Shown piece after piece: positions 7,581-15,524 of a stretch of 17,798 bases of DNA. The DNA is taken from contig CANRPG010000016.1 of assembly GCA_947632425.1 (NCBI GenBank), forward strand, positions 1 to 17,798, read 5' to 3'. This DNA comes from an uncultured Clostridia bacterium. GTDB taxonomy: Bacteria; Bacillota; Clostridia; Oscillospirales; Ruminococcaceae. How positions within the stretch are numbered: the first letter of the stretch is position 1; each line of letters begins with the position of its first letter. The notes beneath the pieces were generated by a model. The model was not told the DNA's origin, ran no database searches, and saw only the letters and a list, made by a program, of their open reading frames with translations. Position numbers and translations under genes: made by a program.

Positions 7581-7618
7581 TCGGCGAATTTACATTCATA
7601 CATTTAATTTATTCCTAA

Positions 7619-7635
7619 AAAAATTACGAATTTTT
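7619..7635. promoter_or_regulatory. Palindrome between the divergent promoters (possible operator)
   Basis: AAAAATT (7619-7625), ACG, AATTTTT (7629-7635) is a perfect dyad lying between the two -35 boxes, 14 bases from the plus-strand one. It could bind a shared regulator or act as an AT-rich UP element. No direct evidence supports either. Confidence 0.35.
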
Positions 7636-7649
7636 GGGTGGAAAATTTG

Positions 7650-7678
7650 TTGACAAAGGAAATGAAATATCTTATAAT
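7650..7678 (+). promoter_or_regulatory. Perfect-consensus sigma-A promoter of the transglutaminase-like gene
   Basis: TTGACA (7650-7655), 17-base spacer, TATAAT (7673-7678). The leader is about 65 bases and ends in AGGAG (7738-7742), eight bases before the ATG. Confidence 0.93.
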
Positions 7679-7750
7679 AATATTACCGTAAGTTAACGGG
7701 CGGCGGACGATACACAAAAAACTCTGCCGCTAAAACGAGGAGATGATATT

Positions 7751-10700
7751 ATGAAACTTATTACAAGGGCTATCTCACTGACGGCTGCGGCTGCGATGTT
7801 TTTATCTGCGGCGTTTTACGGCTCTGCGCCGGGCGAGATAGATGCTTATTCCGCTGCGGCGACCGAAGAAGGCACTGAGCGGTATTTTTATTCTCAGCTG
7901 GGTGATGAGAGCAAGGTAATTTACGATGCTATGCAGCAGATGCTGGACGACGGCATTTTCAAGGCGGACGGAGACATGGATCTGACGGCAGGCAACACGC
8001 CTTACATAACTCAGGCTGAGGCGAAAGAATATCTGGCAGGAAATAAAGAACCTGTCTTGCTGCTGAAAGATTTCGGGGCGGCGAGAGACGCGTTTTACGC
8101 TGATCACGCTGATGTATTCTATGTAGATTTTTCGGCGCTTTCTGTAAGGGCTACGAGATCTGCGGACGGATACCACATATACCTTGGCAAGGGTCGCTAC
8201 GACACATACTACACCGAAGGATTCACAAGCGAGGCACAGGTAGAGGCGGCTATAAAAGAATACGATGCGGTGGTATCTGATGTAGTGGCGAGGGCTAATG
8301 CTCTGACAGTTTCTGCTGACGAAAACCCGGAGGCTAAGAAAGTTGAATATGTTCACGACTACATAACAAAGCACACATCTTACAGGCTTGAAAACGCTTG
8401 CAAAGAGGGCAACGAGGCATTTATACGCACATCTTACGGCTCTTTGATAAAGGGCGAGGCTGTATGCGAAGGTTACTCACGCGCGATGAAAGACATACTG
8501 GACGAGCTGGGCATACCGTGCGTTCTGGTGAACGGCATATACAGGCACTCGGGCGATGTGGCTGAGCTGCACATGTGGAACAACGTTCAGATAGACGGCG
8601 AGTGGTACGGTCTTGACGCGACTATGGACGACCCGATAAACAAAAAGGCGGCATCTACAGACGGTATTGACGGATATGAGAGCCATGAATATCTGCTGGT
8701 GAGCGAGATAAAGATGAGCCAGCATCACGCGCCGAGCGGTGTTATGTCGGAGGCGGAATATAAGTTCAGCTACCCTATGCTGGGGATAGAGGACTTTAGT
8801 TCGTCAACGACTGATTACGGCAACGGTCTTGTTGTAAAATACAATTCCGACTCGCAGCTTGAGGGTGAAAAGGCAGGCGAATATCGCATAAGTTTCCGCG
8901 GAATGGGCTATGCAGCTGCAAAAGAGCAGGGGTATTATATGCTATGCCGTTTTTACAGCAGAGACGAGGAGACCGATGAATTTTCGTACACGAGCTGGTG
9001 CTACATTATGCCGGAGATTTATGGAAACACCGGCATGAAAGACAGCGACACAGAGCTTGTTCTGCTTATGCCGCATATTGAGTATATAGAGTACGGAATT
9101 ACGGAGACTGCGCCTTCGGGCAACCTGCTCCACGGTGTTGTGCCGGATTCGGAGTTTTACGGCGACCCGTATCAGATGGTAGCGGTAACGGGTATGCTGC
9201 ACAATATCAGCGGCACTTACAAGGCTCCGCCATACCCAAAAAAGAGCAGCCCGAGGGTTGACGGCTGGCTTGATGCGGCGGCAAAAGAGGCTTATCATGT
9301 TGAGATGACGTTTGATGATGAACTTATTGAGACGGGCGAGGGCGTAAGCCTTGTTATGACTATAGAAAACAAGGATCACAAGGTATTGCCGGGCGCGAAG
9401 TATGAACACTTTGAATTTGACGGCAAGGACACCATTTCATTCGACTTTACGCCTGACGGCTCATGGGCAGGCGACAACACACTATACCACTTCCAGCTGA
9501 AAGGCGTTGTGGGCAAGTCGAGCGGCAAAGAACCGATAGAATTTATATACGGCGCATCGTTCAGATGTGCGGTGTGCGCATACAGGTCGCAGGGATATTT
9601 CTGGAACGTATACGCGCAGCCGACGCTTATTGAAAACGGCGATCTTTCTACAGAAGGCTGGAAAACAAGCGACGGAGAGGAGATCGCGGAAAAGCTGAAA
9701 CACCGCATGGCGCTGGTAGTTACATCGCCGACACATGAGCAGACCGATGAGATGAACGACCTCATAACCGATAAGGTCGGAGAGGGCAATTTGGTAAAAA
9801 GCGAGACCTTTAACATAAATCTTACCGTGTGCAAGGCGCAGGTAGTACAGACGGGTCAGGGCGTGCGAGTTTGCATGGGATTCCCTGACGGATATGATGC
9901 GAGCAGTCTTGAAGAAGGCACGACTTTCAAGGTATACCACTTTAAGAAAGACAACACGGGCAAAACTATAGGTGTTGAGGAGATACCGTGCATTGTTACG
10001 CAGTACGGACTGCTGGTGCTGTGCGAGTCGTTCAGCCCGTATGCGATAGCGGTAGTCAAGGAGGACAGCGAGGAGCCTGAGGAAAAGAGCGTTGTTGTGA
10101 CATCGACAACGGGCGGCAATGTATCTGTAAAGGGCGCAGACGGTGAGATGTTCACGCTGGGCGATGAAGATACTGTTGAGATAACTATAACGGCAGATGA
10201 CGGCAATGTTATCGACACGATAAAGAGTGCGTTTAATTACGCTGTTAAGTCGGGCAAATTCGGTGAGGAGAAAATGGTCATTGCAGTGAGCGGAAAAGAC
10301 CTGACCGAAAACGGAAGTGTTATAAGCGTACAGTTTGCGGCTGCGGCGGTAAAGCAGGCGGAGGAAGAGAAAGGCGAACAGGTGATAGACATCGAGCTTA
10401 TTGCAGGCGAAAATGAACCTGTACCTGAGCAGCCGCCGGAGGTCACTACGGAAACTACGGTGAAGCCCGAAGAGCCTGAAGAGACTACGTCTGAGACGGA
10501 GAAGCCGACGGAGACTACGTCAGAGACGGAAAAGCCTGAAGAGACTACGTCAGAGACTACCACTCCCGAAGTGACAACGCCGGAAGTGACTACGACCCCC
10601 GAAGTAACTACCACGCCGAAAAATACTACGACTGCGGAAAGAAACGATGGTGTTGCACCTGACAGCGGCTCGGAAGTTCCGCCAAAGACGGGTGACAATG

Positions 10701-10789
10701 CGGCGAGGCTTGCATTCGCGGCGGCAGGAATGATACTTCTGACACCGGTAATATGCGGCGACAGAAAGAAACGCAGGAGTGCGGAGTAG
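7751..10789 (+). CDS. Secreted, sortase-anchored transglutaminase-like protein
   Basis: Length is 1012 residues. A Sec signal peptide (about 1-36) leads to an N-terminal helical and beta region, then a papain-like transglutaminase core. The proposed triad is C239 (GEAVCEGYSRA), H274 (ELHMWNNVQ) and D289 (WYGLDATMDD). In bacteria this core may be a cross-linker, a protease or a non-catalytic binding unit. Residues about 400-870 are beta-rich repeated domains of no family I can name. About 895-970 is a Thr/Glu/Pro stalk with ten-residue repeats. The C-terminus is a cell-wall sorting signal: PPKTG (977-981, an LPxTG variant), a hydrophobic segment, then DRKKRR. It should therefore be displayed on the wall by a sortase. 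The CotH-domain gene diverges from its promoter region. Wall anchoring and fold are well supported; the substrate is unknown. Confidence 0.9.
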   Translation: MKLITRAISLTAAAAMFLSAAFYGSAPGEIDAYSAAATEEGTERYFYSQLGDESKVIYDAMQQMLDDGIFKADGDMDLTAGNTPYITQAEAKEYLAGNKEPVLLLKDFGAARDAFYADHADVFYVDFSALSVRATRSADGYHIYLGKGRYDTYYTEGFTSEAQVEAAIKEYDAVVSDVVARANALTVSADENPEAKKVEYVHDYITKHTSYRLENACKEGNEAFIRTSYGSLIKGEAVCEGYSRAMKDILDELGIPCVLVNGIYRHSGDVAELHMWNNVQIDGEWYGLDATMDDPINKKAASTDGIDGYESHEYLLVSEIKMSQHHAPSGVMSEAEYKFSYPMLGIEDFSSSTTDYGNGLVVKYNSDSQLEGEKAGEYRISFRGMGYAAAKEQGYYMLCRFYSRDEETDEFSYTSWCYIMPEIYGNTGMKDSDTELVLLMPHIEYIEYGITETAPSGNLLHGVVPDSEFYGDPYQMVAVTGMLHNISGTYKAPPYPKKSSPRVDGWLDAAAKEAYHVEMTFDDELIETGEGVSLVMTIENKDHKVLPGAKYEHFEFDGKDTISFDFTPDGSWAGDNTLYHFQLKGVVGKSSGKEPIEFIYGASFRCAVCAYRSQGYFWNVYAQPTLIENGDLSTEGWKTSDGEEIAEKLKHRMALVVTSPTHEQTDEMNDLITDKVGEGNLVKSETFNINLTVCKAQVVQTGQGVRVCMGFPDGYDASSLEEGTTFKVYHFKKDNTGKTIGVEEIPCIVTQYGLLVLCESFSPYAIAVVKEDSEEPEEKSVVVTSTTGGNVSVKGADGEMFTLGDEDTVEITITADDGNVIDTIKSAFNYAVKSGKFGEEKMVIAVSGKDLTENGSVISVQFAAAAVKQAEEEKGEQVIDIELIAGENEPVPEQPPEVTTETTVKPEEPEETTSETEKPTETTSETEKPEETTSETTTPEVTTPEVTTTPEVTTTPKNTTTAERNDGVAPDSGSEVPPKTGDNAARLAFAAAGMILLTPVICGDRKKRRSAE
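10481..10570 (+). repeat. In-frame 30-base repeats coding the Thr/Glu stalk
   Basis: Units begin GAGACTACGTC at 10481, 10511 and 10541, giving ETTSETEKPT, ETTSETEKPE and ETTSETTTPE. They continue into shorter PEVTT repeats up to about 10615. Because the period is a multiple of three, stalk length could vary between strains without a frameshift. Confidence 0.85.
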
Positions 10790-10820
10790 TACAAATTTCG
10801 TACAACAAATAAATAAAAAG

Positions 10821-10846
10821 GGAACGTCGTGAGGCGTTCCTTTTTT
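10821..10846 (+). terminator. Rho-independent terminator of the transglutaminase-like gene
   Basis: GGAACG (10821-10826) pairs with CGTTCC (10835-10840), followed by TTTTTT. It and its flanks are nearly repeated at 11520-11569. Confidence 0.88.
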
Positions 10847-10891
10847 GTTTATGTGGGTTGGTAGGGCAAAAAGATAGGGTACAAGAAGGAT

Positions 10892-10920
10892 TTGACATAA
10901 TAATGGTTTTATGATATGAT
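10892..10920 (+). promoter_or_regulatory. Sigma-A promoter of the P-loop protein gene
   Basis: TTGACA (10892-10897), 17-base spacer, TATGAT (10915-10920). The -10 box ends only 18 bases before the ATG, so the transcript should start near 10927, at or inside the GGAG ribosome binding site (10927-10930). The 5' leader would be about a dozen bases. Confidence 0.82.
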
Positions 10921-10938
10921 CGTATTGGAGATGATAAT

Positions 10939-11490
10939 ATGAAATTGGTATTTATTTTAGGCGATGCGGCGGTCGGAAAAATGACCGTGGGGCAGGCTCT
11001 TATGAAAATTACGAACTTGCGTTTGTTTCACAATCACATGACCATTGAACCTGTTATTGAGATATTCGGAAAGTTTGACATAAAAACAATAAGTGAACTG
11101 CGCGATCTGATTTTTAAAAACTTTGCGGCTTCGGACAATTACGGCATGATATTCACTATGATGATGGCATTTGACAGGCAGTCGGACTGGGATTACTTAG
11201 AGCATATAAAAAGTATTTTTGAGCCGTATGGCACGGAATTTTACTATGTTGAACTGATAGCTCCACAGGAGATAAGATTAAAGCGAAACTCGACCGAAAA
11301 TCGCTTGAAAAACAAGCCGTCAAAAAAAGATATAGAAACTTCAAATCAAAGACTTATAGAAGATGATAAAAAATACAGGTGCGAAAGCTTTGAGGGAGAG
11401 ATACCGTTTGAAAATTACCTCAAAATAGATAATTCGGACAAGTCGCCCGATGAAACAGCTTTACTTATAAAAGAAACTTTCATGCTGTAA
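10939..11490 (+). CDS. Small P-loop kinase-like protein (AAA/shikimate-kinase-like fold)
   Basis: Length is 183 residues, start ATG 10939 with GGAG eight bases upstream. A Walker A motif, GDAAVGKMT (8-16), opens the protein directly after a hydrophobic beta strand, as in nucleoside and small-molecule kinases. A basic LID-like segment RLKRNSTENRLKNKPSK (about 113-129) supports phosphotransfer to a small substrate or nucleotide binding. There is no signal peptide, so it is cytoplasmic. The HNHMTIEP segment after the first helix occurs in uncharacterised P-loop proteins of this size. The gene is a single unit with its own promoter and terminator, and its codons look more A/T-rich than those of the neighbours. 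Substrate unknown. Confidence 0.8.
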   Translation: MKLVFILGDAAVGKMTVGQALMKITNLRLFHNHMTIEPVIEIFGKFDIKTISELRDLIFKNFAASDNYGMIFTMMMAFDRQSDWDYLEHIKSIFEPYGTEFYYVELIAPQEIRLKRNSTENRLKNKPSKKDIETSNQRLIEDDKKYRCESFEGEIPFENYLKIDNSDKSPDETALLIKETFML

Positions 11491-11525
11491 ATTGGGTGAG
11501 AGTACATAAAATTGGACATAAAAAG

Positions 11526-11550
11526 GGAACGTTGAGTGGCGTTCCTTTTT
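11526..11550 (+). terminator. Rho-independent terminator of the P-loop protein gene
   Basis: GGAACG (11526-11531) pairs with CGTTCC (11540-11545), followed by TTTTT. The stem and about 20 bases after it closely match the terminator at 10821-10846. Confidence 0.87.
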
Positions 11551-11668
11551 GTTTATGTGGGGTGGTGGGGACGGCGGTTGAGGCAGCAAAAACTTTTCGC
11601 AAAGGGTGACAGATTGTCCGTAATGGGGACGGCATTTTACTGCGTTTTTAGGTGAACAAACGGAGGAG

Positions 11669-11686
11669 AGCGCGGAGCATCGCGCT
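11669..11686. other. GC-rich hairpin upstream of the ParB-like gene
   Basis: AGCGCG (11669-11674) and CGCGCT (11681-11686) form a perfect stem with a six-base loop. It lies in the 262-base gap before the ParB-like gene, which otherwise shows no gene. It does not match the parS or Noc-site consensus. Function unknown. Confidence 0.4.
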
Positions 11687-11743
11687 TTATAGAGGTGGGA
11701 GGGGAGCACTGTCGAAAAGTTTTTTCAAAAAAATATAGAAAAA

Positions 11744-11769
11744 TTGATACAATTATGTTAATATATAAT
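11744..11769 (+). promoter_or_regulatory. Tentative promoter of the ParB-like gene
   Basis: A good -10 box TATAAT (11764-11769) lies 43 bases before the ATG. The only -35-like sequence, TTGATA (11744-11749), has a 14-base spacer, which is too short. Transcription may start here with a weak -35 or an activator. Confidence 0.4.
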
Positions 11770-11812
11770 CAGATAGATAAAATCATGCAACAAAAGCAAA
11801 GGAGAAATAATT

Positions 11813-12631
11813 ATGAACGGACTTATGCCAAAACCAAAAGAAAAACAGGTGGCTGCGGTGGTGGAACTGGAAGCCTGCCGCATTATGCCGAACAGGAGCC
11901 AGCCGCGGCGCAATTTTGCTCGCGAGGGGCTTGTGAGCCTTGCCAAAAGCATTGCGCAGGACGGCATTTTACAGCCGCTTACGGTGCGCAGGCAGGGCGA
12001 GGGGTACGAGCTTATCTCGGGCGAGCGCAGGCTGAGGGCGGCGAAGATGGCAGGACTGAGGTTTGTGCCGTGCATTATTGTTGAAATGGGCAACGAAAAC
12101 TCGGCTGTGATGGCGATAGTTGAGAACTTGCAGAGGCAGGATCTTGACTATTTTGAGCAGGCGGAGGCGATCGGCAGGCTGATAAAAGAATTTGGCTGCA
12201 CGCAGGACAAGGTGGCACTAAGGCTGGGTGTGGCGCAGTCGACGGTGGCGAACAAGCTGCGTTTGCTGAAGCTCTCGGACGAATGCAGGAGAGAGGTACA
12301 GCGGCTTGGTTTGACGGAGCGGCACGCGCGTGCACTGCTGAAGCTGGACAATGATGAGCAGAGGTTTTTCATGCTGCAAAAGATCGAGTCGGGCGGACTA
12401 AACGTTGAAAAGACTGAGCGAGTTATTGAGGCATACCTTGCGAAAGTGCGGCGTGAGGAGAGTGTGCGGCGGCGCTCGGCGGTGCTGAAAGACGTAAAGC
12501 TTTTTATAAACACTGTGAACCGCGCGCTGGAGACGATGCGTCTTGCAGGTGTGGAATGCGATGCGCAGGAGGTTCGGGGAGAGGGATACTTGGAATACAA
12601 GGTGCGAATTGCGAAGCCGTGGGGGGAGTAA
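11813..12631 (+). CDS. ParB/Spo0J/Noc-family DNA-binding protein
   Basis: Length is 272 residues, start ATG 11813 with AAAGGAGA (11798-11805) upstream. The N-terminal CTP-binding ParB domain shows PNRSQPRRNF (26-35), GERRLRAA (70-77) and ENLQRQDL (104-111). The helix-turn-helix is about 129-151 (CTQDKVALRLGVAQSTVANKLR), with a linker and C-terminal region following. Such proteins load on palindromic sites and spread as CTP clamps, acting in chromosome segregation (ParB/Spo0J) or nucleoid occlusion (Noc). There is no ParA/Soj gene beside it and no palindromic parS or Noc site was noticed in the window, so the subfamily cannot be decided; length and lack of ParA fit a Noc-like or orphan ParB. 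A repeat hairpin begins four bases after the stop. Confidence 0.9.
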   Translation: MNGLMPKPKEKQVAAVVELEACRIMPNRSQPRRNFAREGLVSLAKSIAQDGILQPLTVRRQGEGYELISGERRLRAAKMAGLRFVPCIIVEMGNENSAVMAIVENLQRQDLDYFEQAEAIGRLIKEFGCTQDKVALRLGVAQSTVANKLRLLKLSDECRREVQRLGLTERHARALLKLDNDEQRFFMLQKIESGGLNVEKTERVIEAYLAKVRREESVRRRSAVLKDVKLFINTVNRALETMRLAGVECDAQEVRGEGYLEYKVRIAKPWGE

Positions 12632-12724
12632 GGGGAAGAAGCCTCGCAGAGGGTTCTTCTGCACTTGACCGACACTTGTGGCGGTCAATGTGTGGTGAAA
12701 AATGAATAACGAATAGTTTAGAGT
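12632..12724 (+). repeat. Dispersed two-hairpin intergenic repeat, copy B
   Basis: Hairpin 1 (12635-12659) is GAAGAA-G-CCTC, loop GCA, GAGG-G-TTCTTC. Hairpin 2 (12667-12686) is GACCG-A-CAC, TT, GTG-G-CGGTC. The tail is GTGTGGTGAA...GAATAGTTTAGAGTTAAG. About 40 bases are identical to 17468-17508. It starts directly after the stop of the ParB-like gene and could act in 3' end formation, though there is no T run. Confidence 0.8.
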
Positions 12725-12734
12725 TAAGATGAGG

Positions 12735-13606
12735 CTATTAGAGGTAAGAGGTGAGAGGTTAGAGGTTAGAAATGTTCTTGCGGCGTTAGCAGGGGCTTTT
12801 CATACCTGCGGTTCAGATAGAGGCAAGAAGTTTGGATTTGTTCGTACTGCGGATTATATGATTTTTTCGGGAGTAAAATATATACCGTTTCACAAAACAG
12901 CAAAAAGCGAATGGAAGAATATTCTTCCATTCACTCGAGGGGGGAAAGTACAATTATGTGGGCGAGTGGACGTGGAAAAGTATGGTGTTTATCTGTAGTA
13001 GCTGAGCGCATATCTTGCCCTATTAGAGGTTAGAAGTGAGAGGTTAGAAGTTAGAAATGTTCTTGCGGCGTTTGCAGGGGCTTTTTATTCCTGTGGTTCA
13101 GATAGAGGCAAGAGGCAAGATGTTTGGATTTGTTCGTACTGCGGATTATATGATTTTTCCGGGAGTAAAATATATCCCGTTTCACAAAACAGCAAAAAGC
13201 GAATAGAAGAATATTCTTCCATTCACTCGAGAGGGAAACGTTCAATTATGTGGGCGAGTGGACGTGGAAAAGTATGGTGTTTAGCTGTAGTAGCTGAGCG
13301 CATATCTTGCCCTATTAGAGGTTAGAAGTGAGAGGTTAGAAGTTAGAAATGGTTTTGCGGCGTTTGCAGGGGATTTTCATATCTGAGGTTCAGATAGAGG
13401 CAAGAAGCAAGATGTGCATTTTGAAAAGTATGCGCAAAACTGTAAAAAGCAACTTCTAGCCCTATTAGAGGTTAGAAGTTAGAAATGTTCTTGCGGCGTT
13501 TGCAGGGGCTTTTCATACCTGCGGTTTAGTCAGAAGCAAGAGGCAAGACGAGAATTTTTATAAGTATGCGCAAAGCTGTAAAAAGCAACTTCTAGCCTCT
13601 AATAGA
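12735..13606 (+). repeat. Tandem array of four long repeat units beginning with heptamers
   Basis: Units start with CTATTAGAGG at 12735, 13020, 13312 and 13462, giving lengths of about 285, 292, 150 and 136 bases. Each opens with TTAGARG-type 7-mers (five, five, five and three), then AATG[TG]T[CT]TTGCGGCGTT and a GCAGGGG stretch. Units 1 and 2 share a middle and right half that units 3 and 4 lack. Units 3 and 4 instead share an AAGTATGCGCAAA...GTAAAAAGCAACTTCTAGCC end. Open frames here (for example 12729-12998) are not conserved between units: unit 2 has an in-frame stop where unit 1 reads on. This fills the 1020-base gap between the ParB-like and lipoprotein genes. Confidence 0.85.
12909..12932. 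repeat. 24-base perfect palindrome inside array unit 1
   Basis: GAATGGAAGAAT is followed directly by its exact reverse complement ATTCTTCCATTC, with no loop. Unit 2 has the same site at 13201-13224 or thereabouts with one mismatch (GAATAGAAGAAT). The core AGAATATTCT is also at 2532-2541 and 17657-17666. Confidence 0.85.
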
Positions 13607-13630
13607 AAAAGCCTCATTAGAGAGGCTTTT
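13607..13630 (-). terminator. Rho-independent terminator of the lipoprotein gene at 13652
   Basis: AAAAGCCTC (13607-13615) and GAGGCTTTT (13622-13630) form a perfect nine-pair stem with loop ATTAGA. On the minus strand it ends in a T run and lies 22 bases past the stop codon. Confidence 0.88.
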
Positions 13631-13651
13631 AATATCAATTGGCTTGCAATA

Positions 13652-14551
13652 TCAGGTGGTTACGGCGCCTGCGTAGCGATCGCCGGCAGTATCATCGTCT
13701 GTGCTGCCTTCATCGCCGGTAGTATCTTCGCCGAGGGCGCCGCCCATGCTGCCCATGAGCTCTTCCTGATATGCGGCGAACTCTTCATCGGTCATCTCGG
13801 TCAAACCGTCAAGGGTGAACAGAGATTCATCTGCCTTTGCGGAGAGCAGGAACGGCATCTGCACGTCGTCTTGCTTTACAAGAACTACGTCCTCGCCGTC
13901 AAACACATACTGCATTTGAGTGCCCAGCTCGGTATTCTTCCATGTTTCAAGCACATATGCTTTGCCGTCTATTTCACAGTCAGCGCTGGAAACATACTCC
14001 ATACCCTCAAGGCTGCTCATTTCATCTACGAGAGACAGACCGAGCTCTTCGGTGTCGGCTTCTTCGCCGGCAGGAGCTTTATAATACTTCTTGGCATCTT
14101 TGTCTATATAATAGCTGCCGTCGGGGTTGATGAACGCAGTCATCTTTATGCCTAATACGTCCATATCCATATAGACGTTTTCTGCATCCATGGATATTAC
14201 TGCTATCATGTTCATGCCTTCCTGAGAAAGTTCATAGTCCATGGTGCAGGTCTTGTTTGTGGTTATTTCATTAACAAGCTTTTCAAACAGTTTTTCATCT
14301 GTCTGCTTTTCGGTGATGTTCTCGATAGTTACATCTCCGGGAAGCTTAGCGGCAACGCTGCTGCCTGATGCAGGTTTATCTGCTTCGGATGAAGTATCTT
14401 CTTCGGAAGAAGCATCAGCCTCGGAAGAAGTATCTGCAACAGAAGCGGTTGAGGAATCATCGCTCTTTGAGGAGCTGTCCTCATCGCCGCATGAAGCGAG
14501 CATTGTACAGCTCAGAGCCATTGCGGCAAGTAATGCGAGTATCTTTTTCAT
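13652..14551 (-). CDS. Lipoprotein, fourth member of a local paralogous family
   Basis: Length is 299 residues; ATG 14551 has GGAGGT (14560-14565) eight bases upstream. The lipobox is LASC (C21), so it is predicted to be anchored outside the membrane. Residues about 24-65 are a Ser/Asp/Glu linker with SSEAD repeats. The C-terminal domain is about 200 residues of beta-rich sequence resembling the LolA/LppX-like (LprG) fold, a lipid-binding half-barrel; this is a fold guess from pattern only. Family marks shared with the three upstream genes include an N-[AV]-Y stretch, DGSYYIDKDAKKYYKA, and a C-terminal LFTLDGLTEMTDEEF. It differs from its paralogs by an extra acidic tail (EDTTGDEGSTDDDT). It has its own promoter and terminator, separate from the operon upstream. 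Confidence 0.85.
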   Translation of the reverse strand: MKKILALLAAMALSCTMLASCGDEDSSSKSDDSSTASVADTSSEADASSEEDTSSEADKPASGSSVAAKLPGDVTIENITEKQTDEKLFEKLVNEITTNKTCTMDYELSQEGMNMIAVISMDAENVYMDMDVLGIKMTAFINPDGSYYIDKDAKKYYKAPAGEEADTEELGLSLVDEMSSLEGMEYVSSADCEIDGKAYVLETWKNTELGTQMQYVFDGEDVVLVKQDDVQMPFLLSAKADESLFTLDGLTEMTDEEFAAYQEELMGSMGGALGEDTTGDEGSTDDDTAGDRYAGAVTT

Positions 14552-14606
14552 GTTTATTTACCTCCATAATATACAGAAAAGCCGTATGCCTTTCTTACCA
14601 TATAAT

Positions 14607-14635
14607 ATAATAACACATTTCGCTGAATATTTCAA
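14607..14635 (-). promoter_or_regulatory. Promoter of the lipoprotein gene at 13652-14551
   Basis: On the minus strand TTGAAA (14630-14635), 17-base spacer, TATTAT (14607-14612). The leader contains a hairpin, AGAAA-x-GC (14575-14582) with GC-x-TTTCT (14588-14595), just ahead of the ribosome binding site. Confidence 0.75.
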
Positions 14636-14696
14636 CGATGTATCTGACGAAAAATATAAGTGTAATTGACCTGTGTTTAGTATAATTTACTAACAA

Positions 14697-15508
14697 TTAG
14701 TCGCCCAGCACCTGTTTTTCGTACTCCTCTTTTGTAACGAGCGTGAAGTCCTCAGGCAATATAAAGTACGTTTCATCGGCGTTTTCAGAAAGTTCGTTTA
14801 CGTTTACGCGCATGATTTTTTCGGTATCTTCATCATAGATAGCTATGAATGAGGGTGAGCCGTCTGCGGTATAGAGATAAACGTTATCGGGGAAAGTATA
14901 CCGAACATAATCCGTATCTTCTAAAGATACAGCAAAAGTTTCTGTAACTGCCGAAATATCGCGCACTTTACCTATATAGTCCTCAACATCGGAGAGCATG
15001 GCGACTTCGTCGGCGGTGGTATACATATCTTCCTGATAGTAAAGTTTATGCTCGTCGTCAAGCTGATAATTTTTGCCCTGAGTACGCACTATTTTCACGC
15101 CGAGCAACCCTGCGACGTTCATTTCGGCATAGGCATTATCGCCGTCTTTTACGGATACCATAGGCATTTGGTAGCTCTCGCCGTCGGCTTCGTAAGTAAG
15201 CAGCAGATCTATTGTATAGCGGTCTTTCTGCAATACTGTACTAAGAAGCTCGAGCGGCTTAGTATCAATTTCAAGCTGTTCGCCGACGGTTTCGCACAGT
15301 GGGGCGGTGGGCTTGGGGGCTTCGGCAGCGATTGTAGTGGTGGTAGTTTGGGTAGGTGGGGTAGTTGTGACAGTTGTAGTCTGAGATGTGGTGGTCGCCT
15401 CGGTAACGGGGGTAGTTTCTTCTACAGCGCTCTCGCTGCCTTGTGAAGAACAGCCTGCAAGAAAACACAGGCAGGCGAGGGCGGTGGCATATGCTTTGGA
15501 AAGTTTCA
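14697..15508 (-). CDS. Lipoprotein, third gene of the paralogous operon
   Basis: Length is 269 residues from ATG 15508; an in-frame GTG at 15518 is disfavoured because GGTGA, the likely ribosome binding site, overlaps it. The lipobox is LAGC (C20). The linker (about 24-62) is Thr-rich (TTTSQTTTVTTTPP) rather than the Ser/Asp/Glu type of its paralogs. The following domain keeps the family marks: CETVGE, DGDNAYAEM, QGKNYQLDDEHKLYYQ, LYTADGSPSFIA, and YFILPEDFTLVTKEEYEK at the end. The stop of the upstream gene is 16 bases away, so it is co-transcribed. A lipid-carrier or surface-binding role is only a fold-based guess. No strong terminator was seen after it; TTAGTA with TACTAA (14677-14693) is a weak stem. 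Confidence 0.85.
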
Positions 15509-15524
15509 TAGTATTCACCGTTTA

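Noticed and set aside
12632..12686. Terminator for the ParB-like gene formed by the repeat hairpins
   Set aside because: Stems are strong but no T run follows either, and the same structure occurs where no gene ends, so I list it as a repeat.
11551..12720. parS or Noc binding site next to the ParB-like gene
   Set aside because: Neither the TGTTTCACGTGAAACA-type nor ATTTCCCGGGAAAT-type palindrome was found by eye in this stretch.
12729..12998. 89-residue open frame in array unit 1
   Set aside because: It begins in the heptamer run (LEVRGERLEVRN) and the matching frame in unit 2 meets a stop and does not continue; no ribosome binding site is seen. It is a product of repeat sequence.
12735..13606. 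CRISPR array
   Set aside because: Repeat units are long and body sequences are shared between units rather than unique spacers; heptamers are contiguous; no cas genes are near.
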